Part shown: one piece after another, positions 34,993 through 42,467 of the stretch
How positions within the stretch are numbered: the first letter of the stretch is position 1
How the letters are laid out: each line of letters opens with the position of its first letter
Assembly: GCA_964511495.1 (NCBI GenBank)
Contig: CAZEFT010000016.1
Coordinates: forward strand, 1-64,000
Direction of reading: 5' to 3'
Source of the DNA: Litorimonas sp964511495
GTDB taxonomy: Bacteria; Pseudomonadota; Alphaproteobacteria; Caulobacterales; Maricaulaceae
Length of the DNA: 64,000 nt
Notes under the pieces: model-generated
Databases searched by the model: none
Told to the model about the DNA's origin: nothing
The model's input: only the letters and a program-made list of their open reading frames with translations
Translations under genes and position numbers: made by a program

Positions 34993-36210
34993 CTATGATA
35001 AAAAGAGGGTTGCTTTTTTCACTGCAGCGACGAGACGCTCCGCCTCATCCAGCGTGTTGTAAATACCGAAACTGGCGCGCGCGGAACTGTGAATACCAAA
35101 GCGCTCCATAAGGGGTTGAGTACAATGCTGCCCTGCCCGCACTGCGACGCCGTATTTGTCCAAAATTTGGGCTACATCATGCGCGTGAGCCCCTTTCAGG
35201 TTAAACGCCAGAACAGGGCCTTTTTCGGGAGCATCGCCCAAAAGCGTAAACGAGTTTATATCCCGCAAACCGTCCAGCGCATGATGATAGACCGCCATTT
35301 CGTGCTGATGCACAGCCTCAAAATCAAATTGCGTAAACCAGTCAATCGCTGCACCCAGAGCTATCGCCTCCAAAATAGGCGGTGTGCCGGCTTCAAACTT
35401 ATGGGGCGGCGCGTTGTAACTCACATGAGTTTCGTAAACGTCCTCAATCATCTCACCGCCGCCATTGAAAGGCTGCATGCGTTCCAAAATCGAGGTTTTG
35501 CCGTAAAGCGCACCAATACCCGTCGGGCCGTACAGCTTATGCCCCGTCATACACATCAGATCACAATCCAAATCAACCACATTGACTTTGCGGTGTACCG
35601 CCGCTTGCGTGCCGTCCACGATGAAGGTCGCTCCGGCGGCATGAGCCCACTCACCCATTTGCTTCACCGGATTTACCGTTCCCAAAACATTGGACATATA
35701 AACAACCGAGACGATTTTCGTTTTGGACGATAAAAGAGATTTATAGGCGTCCAAATCCAGCGCCCCATTTTCCAATACCGGAATAAATTTGATAACTGCA
35801 CCCAGGCGTTCACGCATAAAATGCCATGGAACAATATTCGAATGATGCTCCATCTGGGTGAGGATGATTTCATCCCCCTCTTTGATTGTATGCATCAAGC
35901 CATAAGCGGCGAGGTTCAATGCTTCGGTCGCGCCTTTGGTAAAGACGATATTTTCCGGAGTTGGTGCGCGCAAAATCGTTGCCACCTTACCCCGCGCACC
36001 TTCGAAAGCTTCCGTCGTCTCATTGGCTAATGTGTGCAATCCGCGATGCACATTCGCAAAAGCGGTCTCCATTTGATTAGAGAGCGCTTCAATCACCGCG
36101 CGCGGCTTCTGTGCAGACGCCGCATTGTCCAAATAGGCCAAAGGATAGCCATTGATTTCCCGCTTTAAGATAGGGAATTGGTCGCGAATGGAATCGATGT
36201 CAAATGTCAT
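34993..36210 (-). CDS. sufS: Cysteine desulfurase SufS
   Basis: A 405-residue group II cysteine desulfurase that removes sulfur from L-cysteine and delivers it as persulfide for cluster building. The PLP lysine is in MTGHKLYGPTGIGALYG and the active-site cysteine in RAGQHCTQPLMERFG, the short-loop form that needs a SufE/SufU-type acceptor; none is in this window. The first codons IRDQFPILKREINGYPLAYLDNAASAQKP are typical. Its ATG overlaps the stop of a 56-residue membrane-protein gene, tying it to the four small genes upstream. Confidence 0.97.
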   Translation of the reverse strand: MTFDIDSIRDQFPILKREINGYPLAYLDNAASAQKPRAVIEALSNQMETAFANVHRGLHTLANETTEAFEGARGKVATILRAPTPENIVFTKGATEALNLAAYGLMHTIKEGDEIILTQMEHHSNIVPWHFMRERLGAVIKFIPVLENGALDLDAYKSLLSSKTKIVSVVYMSNVLGTVNPVKQMGEWAHAAGATFIVDGTQAAVHRKVNVVDLDCDLMCMTGHKLYGPTGIGALYGKTSILERMQPFNGGGEMIEDVYETHVSYNAPPHKFEAGTPPILEAIALGAAIDWFTQFDFEAVHQHEMAVYHHALDGLRDINSFTLLGDAPEKGPVLAFNLKGAHAHDVAQILDKYGVAVRAGQHCTQPLMERFGIHSSARASFGIYNTLDEAERLVAAVKKATLFLS

Positions 36211-36377
36211 GAAAAATATCCGAATACGATCTTGATGACGCTGAAAAGCAGGACCAAAATACCGGCTGTCTGAAGAAAACGAAAAATCGGCTTCTCCCCT
36301 TTAAATCCAATCAGGACACGCCCGAGCAAATAGAGGTTTATGCCGATAAAGGCGGATATGAGGCTCGGCGTCATCAT
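36207..36377 (-). CDS. Tiny two-TM protein within the SUF operon (1)
   Basis: A 56-residue protein with two hydrophobic helices (about 5-24 and 34-55) joined by a basic turn GFKGEKPIFR. The stop TGA overlaps the sufS ATG (ATGA), strong evidence that it is translated and coupled. Two ATG codons in tandem start it. Its C-terminal helix aligns without gaps over 22 residues with that of the next small protein: both have FL at the start, a central G, and K..FG at the end (VIKIVFG versus CLKLIFG), so the two are likely paralogues from a tandem duplication. No known family; the basic loop predicts both termini outside the cytoplasm. Confidence 0.75.
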   Translation of the reverse strand: MMTPSLISAFIGINLYLLGRVLIGFKGEKPIFRFLQTAGILVLLFSVIKIVFGYFS

Positions 36378-36437
36378 CGTCGTCTTCCCTCTAATGTCTG
36401 GCGCACGTTTTGTGGCGCTGTTGAATTTTAAACATCT

Positions 36438-36602
36438 CTAAATTCCAAATATCAGTTTCAAACAGCCATAAAACATCAGCATCAATCCCAAAATGCGCAA
36501 GAATTGCAGGTTTTTACCATCCGGATTGCGGCGCATGACATATCGCACGGACATGAACATCACGACCCCGGCGATGATAATGGCGCTACCAATAATTGAC
36601 AT
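36438..36602 (-). CDS. Tiny two-TM protein within the SUF operon (2)
   Basis: A 54-residue protein with helices at about 2-22 and 35-54, joined by the basic turn RYVMRRNPDGKN. It is the apparent paralogue of the neighbouring 56-residue protein, matching it over the whole second helix. It lies 60 bases before that gene and 26 bases after the next small gene upstream, all on the same strand. Function unknown; a cysteine (near residue 47) sits in the second helix. Confidence 0.7.
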   Translation of the reverse strand: MSIIGSAIIIAGVVMFMSVRYVMRRNPDGKNLQFLRILGLMLMFYGCLKLIFGI

Positions 36603-36628
36603 AAACTAGCCTCCGACCGCTCCAACTC

Positions 36629-36811
36629 TTACCCGACAAACCGCTTGTAGAAATAAACCGCTGCCAGCGTCAGAGTAACGGCCGATAGGACTTTAACCGC
36701 CAACTGCAATGTCTGATTATTTGCACCGCCGCGCTTCGCGAATTGTGACAAAACGAAAAGTGAAATCGCACAGCAAAAAATCAAAATGGAAAGGTTTGAG
36801 AGTGTCATCAT
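36629..36811 (-). CDS. Tiny two-TM protein within the SUF operon (3)
   Basis: A 60-residue protein with helices at about 5-24 and 37-56 and the polar turn FAKRGGANNQTLQ. It resembles the twin-TM small proteins annotated as HIG1-like or DUF in alphaproteobacteria only in general form; no sequence match is claimed. Two adjacent cysteines (residues 13-14) lie in the first helix. Spacing to its neighbours is 26 and 42 bases, consistent with one operon. Confidence 0.7.
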   Translation of the reverse strand: MMTLSNLSILIFCCAISLFVLSQFAKRGGANNQTLQLAVKVLSAVTLTLAAVYFYKRFVG

Positions 36812-36853
36812 TCAGTCACTTACAACCATATTGAAGAAGGCTTATTTTCATGG

Positions 36854-37060
36854 TTAGAAATCTCTCATTGCGAGGGAATAAGATAGTCCAAGTGTGAGCC
36901 AGAACGTAAATATTGTCACTAGAACACCGATAACGATAAGAGGCAATTGCCTCGCATCAGTCTTTGGGCGGAAACGTTTCACTAAAGCGGTAACGGCCAG
37001 CCCAACCATTACGCTCAGCCCTAACTGTACAAGATATATCTTTAAAATATTCAGTGTCAT
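36854..37060 (-). CDS. Tiny two-TM protein within the SUF operon (4)
   Basis: A 68-residue protein with helices at about 5-28 and 39-63, joined by the basic turn KRFRPKTDARQLP. Start is set at ATG 37060, which overlaps the sufD stop codon (ATGA); an in-frame alternative at 37081 lies inside sufD. This tight overlap makes co-translation with sufD very likely. No known family. Confidence 0.75.
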   Translation of the reverse strand: MTLNILKIYLVQLGLSVMVGLAVTALVKRFRPKTDARQLPLIVIGVLVTIFTFWLTLGLSYSLAMRDF

Positions 37061-38103
37061 CAGAGCTGGTTTCCTAACCAATCCCGAATTTTACCCAAGA
37101 GGCTCTCCCTCAACTCTTCATCGACCAAATCATCAAAGACTTCGCCGATAAAGGCTTCGGTCAATAGTGCTCGTGCTTCTGCAAGTGGGATACCGCGTTG
37201 GCGCATATAAAACAGAGCGCTTTCATCCAATTGCCCGATAGTATTACCATGGGCACAGGCAACGTCATCGGCGTAAATCTCAAGCTCGGGCTTGGCGCGC
37301 ACCTCCGCACTGTCTGATAACATTAAAGCATCATGCCGCATTTCGGCGTCAGTGTGCTGTGCAGGGCGGCGGACATGGAATTTCCCTTGAAACACACCGC
37401 GGGATTTTCCCGTCACCACACCTTTGACCGATTGTCTCACGAGCGTATTAGGGACGGCCAAATCAATATGGCTTGTCATATCGATGTGACGTTTGTCATT
37501 GAGCAAATAGGCGCCATTCGCTGTCAGGTCACAGTTTTTACCCATGACGGCGACACGCGTTTCAAACCGCGCCAGAGACGCACCAAAACCCAAAGCGTGT
37601 TGGGTCAATTTTGTGTGACCCCAAGTCGTAATGTGCGTTGTCGCCACTCTCACAGCATCAGCAGGGTCAGTTTGAATTTGAACGCGAGACAGAGCCGCAC
37701 CTTTGCTCAAATGCAGAGTGATATCCGCATTGCAAAATGCACCGGCATCGGCGGCGTAATGCTCGACAAGGGAGACATCGGCCCCCTTCCCAATATTAAT
37801 TCGCAGGCGAACATGACCGCGATTGAGGCCTTCAACCACAATCGGCTCTTTCGATACGAAACCCTTTGGTACATCCACGGTCCAGACCTTGCCGCCAAAC
37901 CGACGCGCCAAGGACGCCATCGGATTATCCGTGTCCAAATCATCCGTCTCGGCTTCGCGAACACTCACACCTTCGGGTAAGGTGAATTTCGGTAAACCTG
38001 TTGCAGACAATCCTTTTTGTTCGTCTTTGACCCGTGCACGGACATCCGTCCATTTCCATGCCTCGTCCCGACGCGTGGGAAGTGTGTCGAGTTTAAGCGT
38101 CAT
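37060..38103 (-). CDS. sufD: Fe-S cluster assembly protein SufD
   Basis: A 347-residue subunit of the SufBC2D scaffold on which Fe-S clusters are built in the cytosol. The central right-handed beta-helix is visible as repeated hydrophobic strands, and the C-terminal block ELEIYADDVACAHGNTIGQLDESALFYMRQRGIP with the conserved His and Asp is typical. It is somewhat shorter than E. coli SufD (423). An unusual 177-base structured gap separates it from sufC, and its stop overlaps the first small membrane gene. Confidence 0.95.
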   Translation of the reverse strand: MTLKLDTLPTRRDEAWKWTDVRARVKDEQKGLSATGLPKFTLPEGVSVREAETDDLDTDNPMASLARRFGGKVWTVDVPKGFVSKEPIVVEGLNRGHVRLRINIGKGADVSLVEHYAADAGAFCNADITLHLSKGAALSRVQIQTDPADAVRVATTHITTWGHTKLTQHALGFGASLARFETRVAVMGKNCDLTANGAYLLNDKRHIDMTSHIDLAVPNTLVRQSVKGVVTGKSRGVFQGKFHVRRPAQHTDAEMRHDALMLSDSAEVRAKPELEIYADDVACAHGNTIGQLDESALFYMRQRGIPLAEARALLTEAFIGEVFDDLVDEELRESLLGKIRDWLGNQL

Positions 38104-38122
38104 GACACCTCTCCTGTAATGC

Positions 38123-38270
38123 CTTTCCCTAGGGGAGAGGTCGGCCCGAGACAGTCGGAATAGCCGGTTGAGGGGAAGAATGGAGACAGGCTTGCGATAT
38201 CCACGTTATGAAGGGTCGCTCCCCTTACCCCGCAATGGCTTCGCCATGCGGACCTCTCCCCAAGGAGAAG
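38123..38270. repeat. Structured intercistronic element with 23-base terminal inverted repeats
   Basis: CTTTCCCTAGGGGAGAGGTCGGC (38123-38145) and the complement of 38248-38270 agree at 19 of 23 positions. Inside is a second hairpin, CCGC-ATGGC / GCCAT-GCGG (38230-38251, loop TTC, one bulge). The element fills the sufC-sufD gap, which is otherwise unusually long for this operon. The GGGGAGAGGT core resembles dispersed intergenic palindromes common in alphaproteobacterial genomes, so it may be a MITE- or REP-like repeat, which genome-wide copy number would settle. In the mRNA it would fold into a long stem between two cistrons. Confidence 0.7.
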
Positions 38271-38280
38271 TTCATGAAAG

Positions 38281-39027
38281 TTAAGCGGCGTAGGCATCAT
38301 AGCCCTCTTTTTCGAGTGTCTTGGCAAATTCCGCATCGCCGGAGGCGGCAATCTTACCACCGGAGAGCACATGAACCTTATCCGGCACAATGTAATCCAA
38401 CAGGCGCTGATAGTGAGTGATAATGAGCATGCCGCGATTTGGATTACGCAGCTTGTTCACTCCATCTGCGACAATGCGCAAAGCGTCCACATCCAGACCG
38501 GAATCTGTCTCATCCATGACGATGAAATTGGGCTCCAACATCATCATCTGGAAGATTTCCATACGCTTCTTTTCACCGCCGGAGAAACCGACATTGAGCG
38601 GACGCTTCAGCATGTCGGGTTTCATTTTCAGCTCTTTAGCAAGCGCTTTGGCCTTTTTTAAAAACTCCGGCGCTTTCATCTCTTCTTCACCGCGCGCTTT
38701 GCGCTGCGCGTTTAACGCGGTTTTCAAGAAGGTCATGGTCGGCACACCAGGGATTTCAAGAGGATATTGAAACGATAAAAAGACGCCTTTGGCCGCGCGT
38801 TCATCGGGATCCATATCCAGCAAATCTTCTCCGTTTAACTCAACGGTTCCGTCAGTCACGTCATAGCCATCACGCCCTGTCAGCACATAAGAAAGCGTTG
38901 ATTTCCCTGCCCCGTTCGGCCCCATAATTGCATGGATTTCACCCGCAGGAATTTCGAGCGAGAGGGCTTCGAGTATGGTTTTATTCCCGTCATCAACTGT
39001 GGCGGATAAGTTATTGATTTTTAGCAT
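38281..39027 (-). CDS. sufC: Fe-S cluster assembly ATPase SufC
   Basis: A 248-residue ABC-type ATPase of the SufBC2D complex, driving conformational change during cluster assembly. Walker A is GPNGAGKST, the signature is FSGGEKKRMEI and Walker B is FIVMDETDSGLD, with the characteristic SufC Asp-Ser-Gly D-loop. Its ATG overlaps the stop of the upstream AT-rich gene (TAATG). It is followed by the inverted-repeat element and then sufD. Confidence 0.97.
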   Translation of the reverse strand: MLKINNLSATVDDGNKTILEALSLEIPAGEIHAIMGPNGAGKSTLSYVLTGRDGYDVTDGTVELNGEDLLDMDPDERAAKGVFLSFQYPLEIPGVPTMTFLKTALNAQRKARGEEEMKAPEFLKKAKALAKELKMKPDMLKRPLNVGFSGGEKKRMEIFQMMMLEPNFIVMDETDSGLDVDALRIVADGVNKLRNPNRGMLIITHYQRLLDYIVPDKVHVLSGGKIAASGDAEFAKTLEKEGYDAYAA

Positions 39028-39548
39028 TATTTGTTTCCGATATCACTTTTGAGTCGATCCCATTCTGATTTAAGTATCTTCTGGGAGATGAGTATAAACT
39101 TGTGAGCGCTGTATTTTTCATCATTATGAATATCTTCAGGATAACGAGCTATCATTTCTTGAATTTCAGGCTCGTTGGTTAGCCTATTACTTACAGCCAT
39201 TTCCCAAGTCTTTCGCATTACTAACGTATTAATCTGAGTGTTAAGAGCGTCAAAAAGAGGATCTTCTGGATTCATCATAAGGGTAATTTTGTGAGTGTGA
39301 CCATTTGCACGGTTAAGCGTTGCAGAATCCCAAACCCCAACTAAAAGACATTCACTGAAACCTGACATCTCAACTCGAAGATCATTTATCCATTTTTGTC
39401 TGAATTGAGCTATTTGAAGTTCGATAGTAGAACTCAAATTTGCTTTCGATATCTTTGCAGCTCGCCAAGACCCATAAAGGGCAACAGCAGCCGCTACAAA
39501 CGCGGCGATTGCAGTCCAATCCCACTCCCATGGTGGCATATCACTCAT
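39027..39548 (-). CDS. Membrane-anchored protein of unknown function, AT-rich
   Basis: A 173-residue protein with one N-terminal membrane helix (about 9-27, WTAIAAFVAAAVALYGSW) and a soluble helical remainder containing the RQKWINDLR motif seen in many unnamed single-TM bacterial proteins. Start is ATG 39548, overlapping the cupin stop; its own stop overlaps the sufC start. Codon choice and base composition are clearly more AT-rich than those of sufC and sufB, suggesting a later arrival in the operon. No link to Fe-S assembly is known. Confidence 0.72.
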   Translation of the reverse strand: MSDMPPWEWDWTAIAAFVAAAVALYGSWRAAKISKANLSSTIELQIAQFRQKWINDLRVEMSGFSECLLVGVWDSATLNRANGHTHKITLMMNPEDPLFDALNTQINTLVMRKTWEMAVSNRLTNEPEIQEMIARYPEDIHNDEKYSAHKFILISQKILKSEWDRLKSDIGNK

Positions 39549-39919
39549 CACACCCACTCCCCCATAGGCGCGTCATAGATAGCCTCCACATCCGCATTGC
39601 CATTATTCTTAACGCCCTTGGGTTCGATTAAGAAAATCAAACATTCTTCTGCGGCGACAGGGCGGTGGACGACGCCTTTGGGCACAACAATGGCTTCGCC
39701 CTCACCGACAGCAACACTCTCGCCATTCTCATATTCGAGGACGAATGAGCCTTTCCAGCAAAAGAACATCTCATCCTCGCCTTCATGAGCGTGGAACGGA
39801 TACGCGCCTTTTATTTTGGCGAGTTTAAATTCTTGCCCGTTCAACTCAGCGACAATTTTTGGTCGCCAATGCTCGGAGAATTTCGAGAATTTCTTATCTA
39901 TGTTGATTTTTGGGTTCAT
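39548..39919 (-). CDS. Cupin-domain protein
   Basis: A 123-residue single-domain cupin (beta barrel) probably binding one metal ion. Cupin motif 1 is FHAHEGEDEMFFCWKG, with two His and a Glu, and motif 2 is PKGVVHRPVA with the third His. Such small cupins may be sensors, isomerases or dioxygenases; the sequence does not decide. It lies in the accessory block between sufB and sufC, and its stop overlaps the following gene. Two strong hairpins precede it. Confidence 0.88.
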   Translation of the reverse strand: MNPKINIDKKFSKFSEHWRPKIVAELNGQEFKLAKIKGAYPFHAHEGEDEMFFCWKGSFVLEYENGESVAVGEGEAIVVPKGVVHRPVAAEECLIFLIEPKGVKNNGNADVEAIYDAPMGEWV

Positions 39920-39941
39920 TGGTTTCCAAACATTTGGGTAT

Positions 39942-39995
39942 CCGAACCCGCCAGCGGGTTCGGCGCTCCGTTACAATCGATTACTCATCGATTGT
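39942..39995. repeat. Two strong consecutive hairpins between the RidA and cupin genes
   Basis: CCGAACCCGC (39942-39951) pairs perfectly with GCGGGTTCGG (39954-39963). Ten bases later ACAATCGAT (39973-39981) pairs perfectly with ATCGATTGT (39987-39995). There is no T-run on either strand, so this is not a Rho-independent terminator; an mRNA processing or stability element, or a repeat remnant, is more likely. Confidence 0.65.
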
Positions 39996-40000
39996 GGTCA

Positions 40001-40396
40001 CTACGCGCCCTTAAACGCCGTCACTTCGATTTCGATTTTCATTTTTTCGTCGACCATACCAGCAATGACCATTGTCGCGGCGGGGAGGATGGCCCCGAAA
40101 TGCTTTTTGATGATGGGCAAGACTTCGTTGATATATTTACGATCAGAGACAGTGTATTGCACACGGATTGTGTGACCGAGTTCGAACCCTGCCGCGTCCA
40201 GTGCTGCCATGATGTTTGTGAAGGTGTTTTGCGCCTGTTGGGCCGCGCTTTCAGGGAGATCACCTGTTTCATAATTATAGCCAACCGTGCCGGAGACAAA
40301 GCACCAATCGCCCTGCACCACCGCGCGGCTCATGGCGTAGTTCAACTCGCCTTTATTGAGTTGGATGAATTTCCGTTTTGCGTCTTTTTTAGCCAT
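40001..40396 (-). CDS. RidA (YjgF/YER057c/UK114) family protein
   Basis: A 131-residue trimeric-fold protein. RidA proteins deaminate reactive enamine/imine intermediates released by PLP enzymes such as threonine and cysteine-metabolising enzymes. Visible are the N-terminal YAMSRAVVQGDWCFVSGTVGY, the middle QAQNTFTNIMAALDAAGF and the C-terminal MVIAGMVDEKMKIEIEVTAF. The catalytic Arg of canonical RidA (in the C/SRAAVEV region) is not found here; the corresponding residue is in a KIEIEV stretch, so this may be a non-deaminase subgroup. Its presence beside two PLP desulfurases is suggestive. Confidence 0.88.
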   Translation of the reverse strand: MAKKDAKRKFIQLNKGELNYAMSRAVVQGDWCFVSGTVGYNYETGDLPESAAQQAQNTFTNIMAALDAAGFELGHTIRVQYTVSDRKYINEVLPIIKKHFGAILPAATMVIAGMVDEKMKIEIEVTAFKGA

Positions 40397-40427
40397 TTTA
40401 TTATCCTTAGGTATTTTACAGATGTTT

Positions 40428-40973
40428 CTACGGGCAGAGCGTGTTCTGCCAGTTTGTTGAGTTCTCGCCGCGATGACATTTTACACGCATGCCATAAGCC
40501 GCCAGTTTTTGGTCGGGTTTCGGTCCTGTTAAAATGAGATAAATTTCCTGCGCTTTGACCGAGTCATCAGGCAAACCTGCCGCGCCGAAGATCAGCACAG
40601 AACCGTCATCGCGATCAAAACTGGATTGCGAGGTATTGATGATATTGGCGCCTTCTTCCGGCGCGAAATAGAGACGCACATTGTCAATCGCTTCAATCCG
40701 AGATTGCCCCTCGGTGAGGCCCGTAAATCTGGCGAGTTCTTGGGAATAAGTCGAAAAATCGATGTCTTCCAATCGCAGCGATTTCGGCGGCGCAGGAACA
40801 TCGGGCGTTGAGGCGACAGGTTGCGACGTCTGAGGGGGCTCGTTAGGCATCTCACTGGCTTTGTCATTCTTGCCACCAGAATATGTCAAATAAAACCCGA
40901 CCGCTAGACCGACCACAATCGCAATAGTCGCGGCGATACGGTTTCTCTTTGTGTTAGGCGCATCAAAAATCAT
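40428..40973 (-). CDS. Single-TM periplasmic-facing protein of unknown function
   Basis: A 181-residue protein with an N-terminal membrane helix (about 13-33, IAATIAIVVGLAVGFYLTYS), a Pro/Ser/Thr/Glu-rich linker (38-65) and a C-terminal globular domain with two cysteines (about residues 165 and 180) that could form a disulfide if the domain is in the periplasm. Its ATG overlaps the sufB stop (ATGA), so it is co-translated with sufB. I recognise no family. Position between sufB and the RidA gene is conserved only as far as this window shows. Confidence 0.78.
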   Translation of the reverse strand: MIFDAPNTKRNRIAATIAIVVGLAVGFYLTYSGGKNDKASEMPNEPPQTSQPVASTPDVPAPPKSLRLEDIDFSTYSQELARFTGLTEGQSRIEAIDNVRLYFAPEEGANIINTSQSSFDRDDGSVLIFGAAGLPDDSVKAQEIYLILTGPKPDQKLAAYGMRVKCHRGENSTNWQNTLCP

Positions 40974-42466
40974 CCAACTGAGCCTTCCAAACTAATCGCG
41001 ACAAGTTTTTGTGCTTCAACCGCAAATTCCATAGGCAGTTCTTGGAGTACATCACGGCAGAACCCGTTCACCAAAAGCGCGACAGCATCTTCCTCCGACA
41101 AGCCACGCTGACGGCAATAAAACAGTTGATCATCAGAGAGTTTGGACGTTGTCGCTTCATGTTCAAACTGCGCACTCGGCGTATTACTCTCCACATAAGG
41201 CACGGTGTGAGCTCCGCATTGATCGCCAATCAAGAGCGAGTCGCATTGGGTGAAGTTTCGCGCGCCTTCGGCTTTGCGATGCGCCGTCACCAAACCCCGA
41301 TAGGTCGAATTGGACTTGCCCGCGCTGATACCTTTAGAAATCACACGCGATTTTGTGTTTTTACCCAAGTGGATCATCTTTGTGCCAGTATCGGCTTGTT
41401 GATGACCATTGGTAATGGCGATGGAATAAAACTCACCTTGAGAATTATCGCCGCGTAAAATACAGCTTGGATATTTCCATGTCACAGCAGAGCCCGTTTC
41501 GACCTGCGTCCAAGACACTTTGGAATTTGCGCCGCGGCAATCCGCGCGCTTGGTCACAAAGTTATAGACACCGCCTTTGCCTTCGCTGTCACCCGGCCAC
41601 CAATTCTGTACAGTCGAATATTTCACTTCGGCGTCCTCATGCACGATGATTTCGACAATCGCAGCATGGAGTTGGTTCTCGTCCCGCATCGGCGCGGTAC
41701 AGCCTTCCAGATAAGAAACGTAAGAGCCTTTATCCGCGATAATCAATGTCCGCTCAAACTGCCCCGTACCTTGTGCATTCATTCGGAAATAGGTGGACAG
41801 CTCCATCGGGCACCGCACCCCGGGTGGAATATAAACGAATGACCCATCAGAAAAGACGGCATTGTTCAATGTCGCATAATAATTATCCGTCACCGGCACG
41901 ACAGAGCCCATATATTTTCTGACCAATTCCGGATGTTCTTTCACAGCCTCGGAAAAGGAACAGAAAATCACGCCCTGTTTCGCTAATTCCTCTTTGAACG
42001 TCGTCACAACCGAGACGGAGTCAAAGACAGCATCCACGGCAACTTTCGGCGCACCTTCGACCCCTGCGAGAACTTCTTGTTCTTTTAGCGAAATGCCGAG
42101 CTTGTTGTAAATTTCGAGAATTTCCGGATCGACTTCGTCCAGAGATTTCGGCCCTTCTTTCTTCACCGGAGACGCATAATAATACATATCCTGAAAATCG
42201 ATTTCAGGGTAATCCACCATCGCCCATTTAGGCTCATCCAACTCCACCCAACGGCGATAGGCTTCCAAACGCCATTCGAGCAGCCATTCAGGCTCGTCCT
42301 TCTTGGCAGAAATAAAGCGGACAATATCTTCATTCAGGCCTTTGGGTGCAAACTCCTGCTCAATATCGGAGTCAAATCCGTACTTATATTTATCCGCCTC
42401 AAGCGAACGCACACCGTCAACGGTGGACTGCTCAATGGAGTCTTTTACTTTTACTGTGTCGGTCAT
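40970..42466 (-). CDS. sufB: Fe-S cluster assembly protein SufB
   Basis: A 498-residue core scaffold protein of SufBC2D on which the nascent cluster forms. Conserved blocks include YYYASPVKKEGPKSLDEVDP, YIPPGVRCPMELSTYFRMNA, VKYSTVQNWWPGD, RADCRGANSKVSWTQVETGSA and the C-terminal TPSAQFEHEATTSKLSDDQLFYCRQRGLSEEDA. Start is ATG 42466, since everything upstream in the long open frame is the desulfurase gene in another frame. A purine-rich AGGCGG lies before it. It starts one base before the desulfurase stop (42468), i.e. with no spacer. Confidence 0.97.
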   Translation of the reverse strand: MTDTVKVKDSIEQSTVDGVRSLEADKYKYGFDSDIEQEFAPKGLNEDIVRFISAKKDEPEWLLEWRLEAYRRWVELDEPKWAMVDYPEIDFQDMYYYASPVKKEGPKSLDEVDPEILEIYNKLGISLKEQEVLAGVEGAPKVAVDAVFDSVSVVTTFKEELAKQGVIFCSFSEAVKEHPELVRKYMGSVVPVTDNYYATLNNAVFSDGSFVYIPPGVRCPMELSTYFRMNAQGTGQFERTLIIADKGSYVSYLEGCTAPMRDENQLHAAIVEIIVHEDAEVKYSTVQNWWPGDSEGKGGVYNFVTKRADCRGANSKVSWTQVETGSAVTWKYPSCILRGDNSQGEFYSIAITNGHQQADTGTKMIHLGKNTKSRVISKGISAGKSNSTYRGLVTAHRKAEGARNFTQCDSLLIGDQCGAHTVPYVESNTPSAQFEHEATTSKLSDDQLFYCRQRGLSEEDAVALLVNGFCRDVLQELPMEFAVEAQKLVAISLEGSVG

Positions 42467-42467
42467 A

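Noticed and set aside
35089..35733. 214-codon plus-strand frame opposite sufS
   Set aside because: Antisense to sufS, whose PLP lysine and active cysteine are intact.
38123..38270. CRISPR repeat or riboswitch between sufC and sufD
   Set aside because: Only two inverted (not direct) copies with no spacers; no known riboswitch core is visible.
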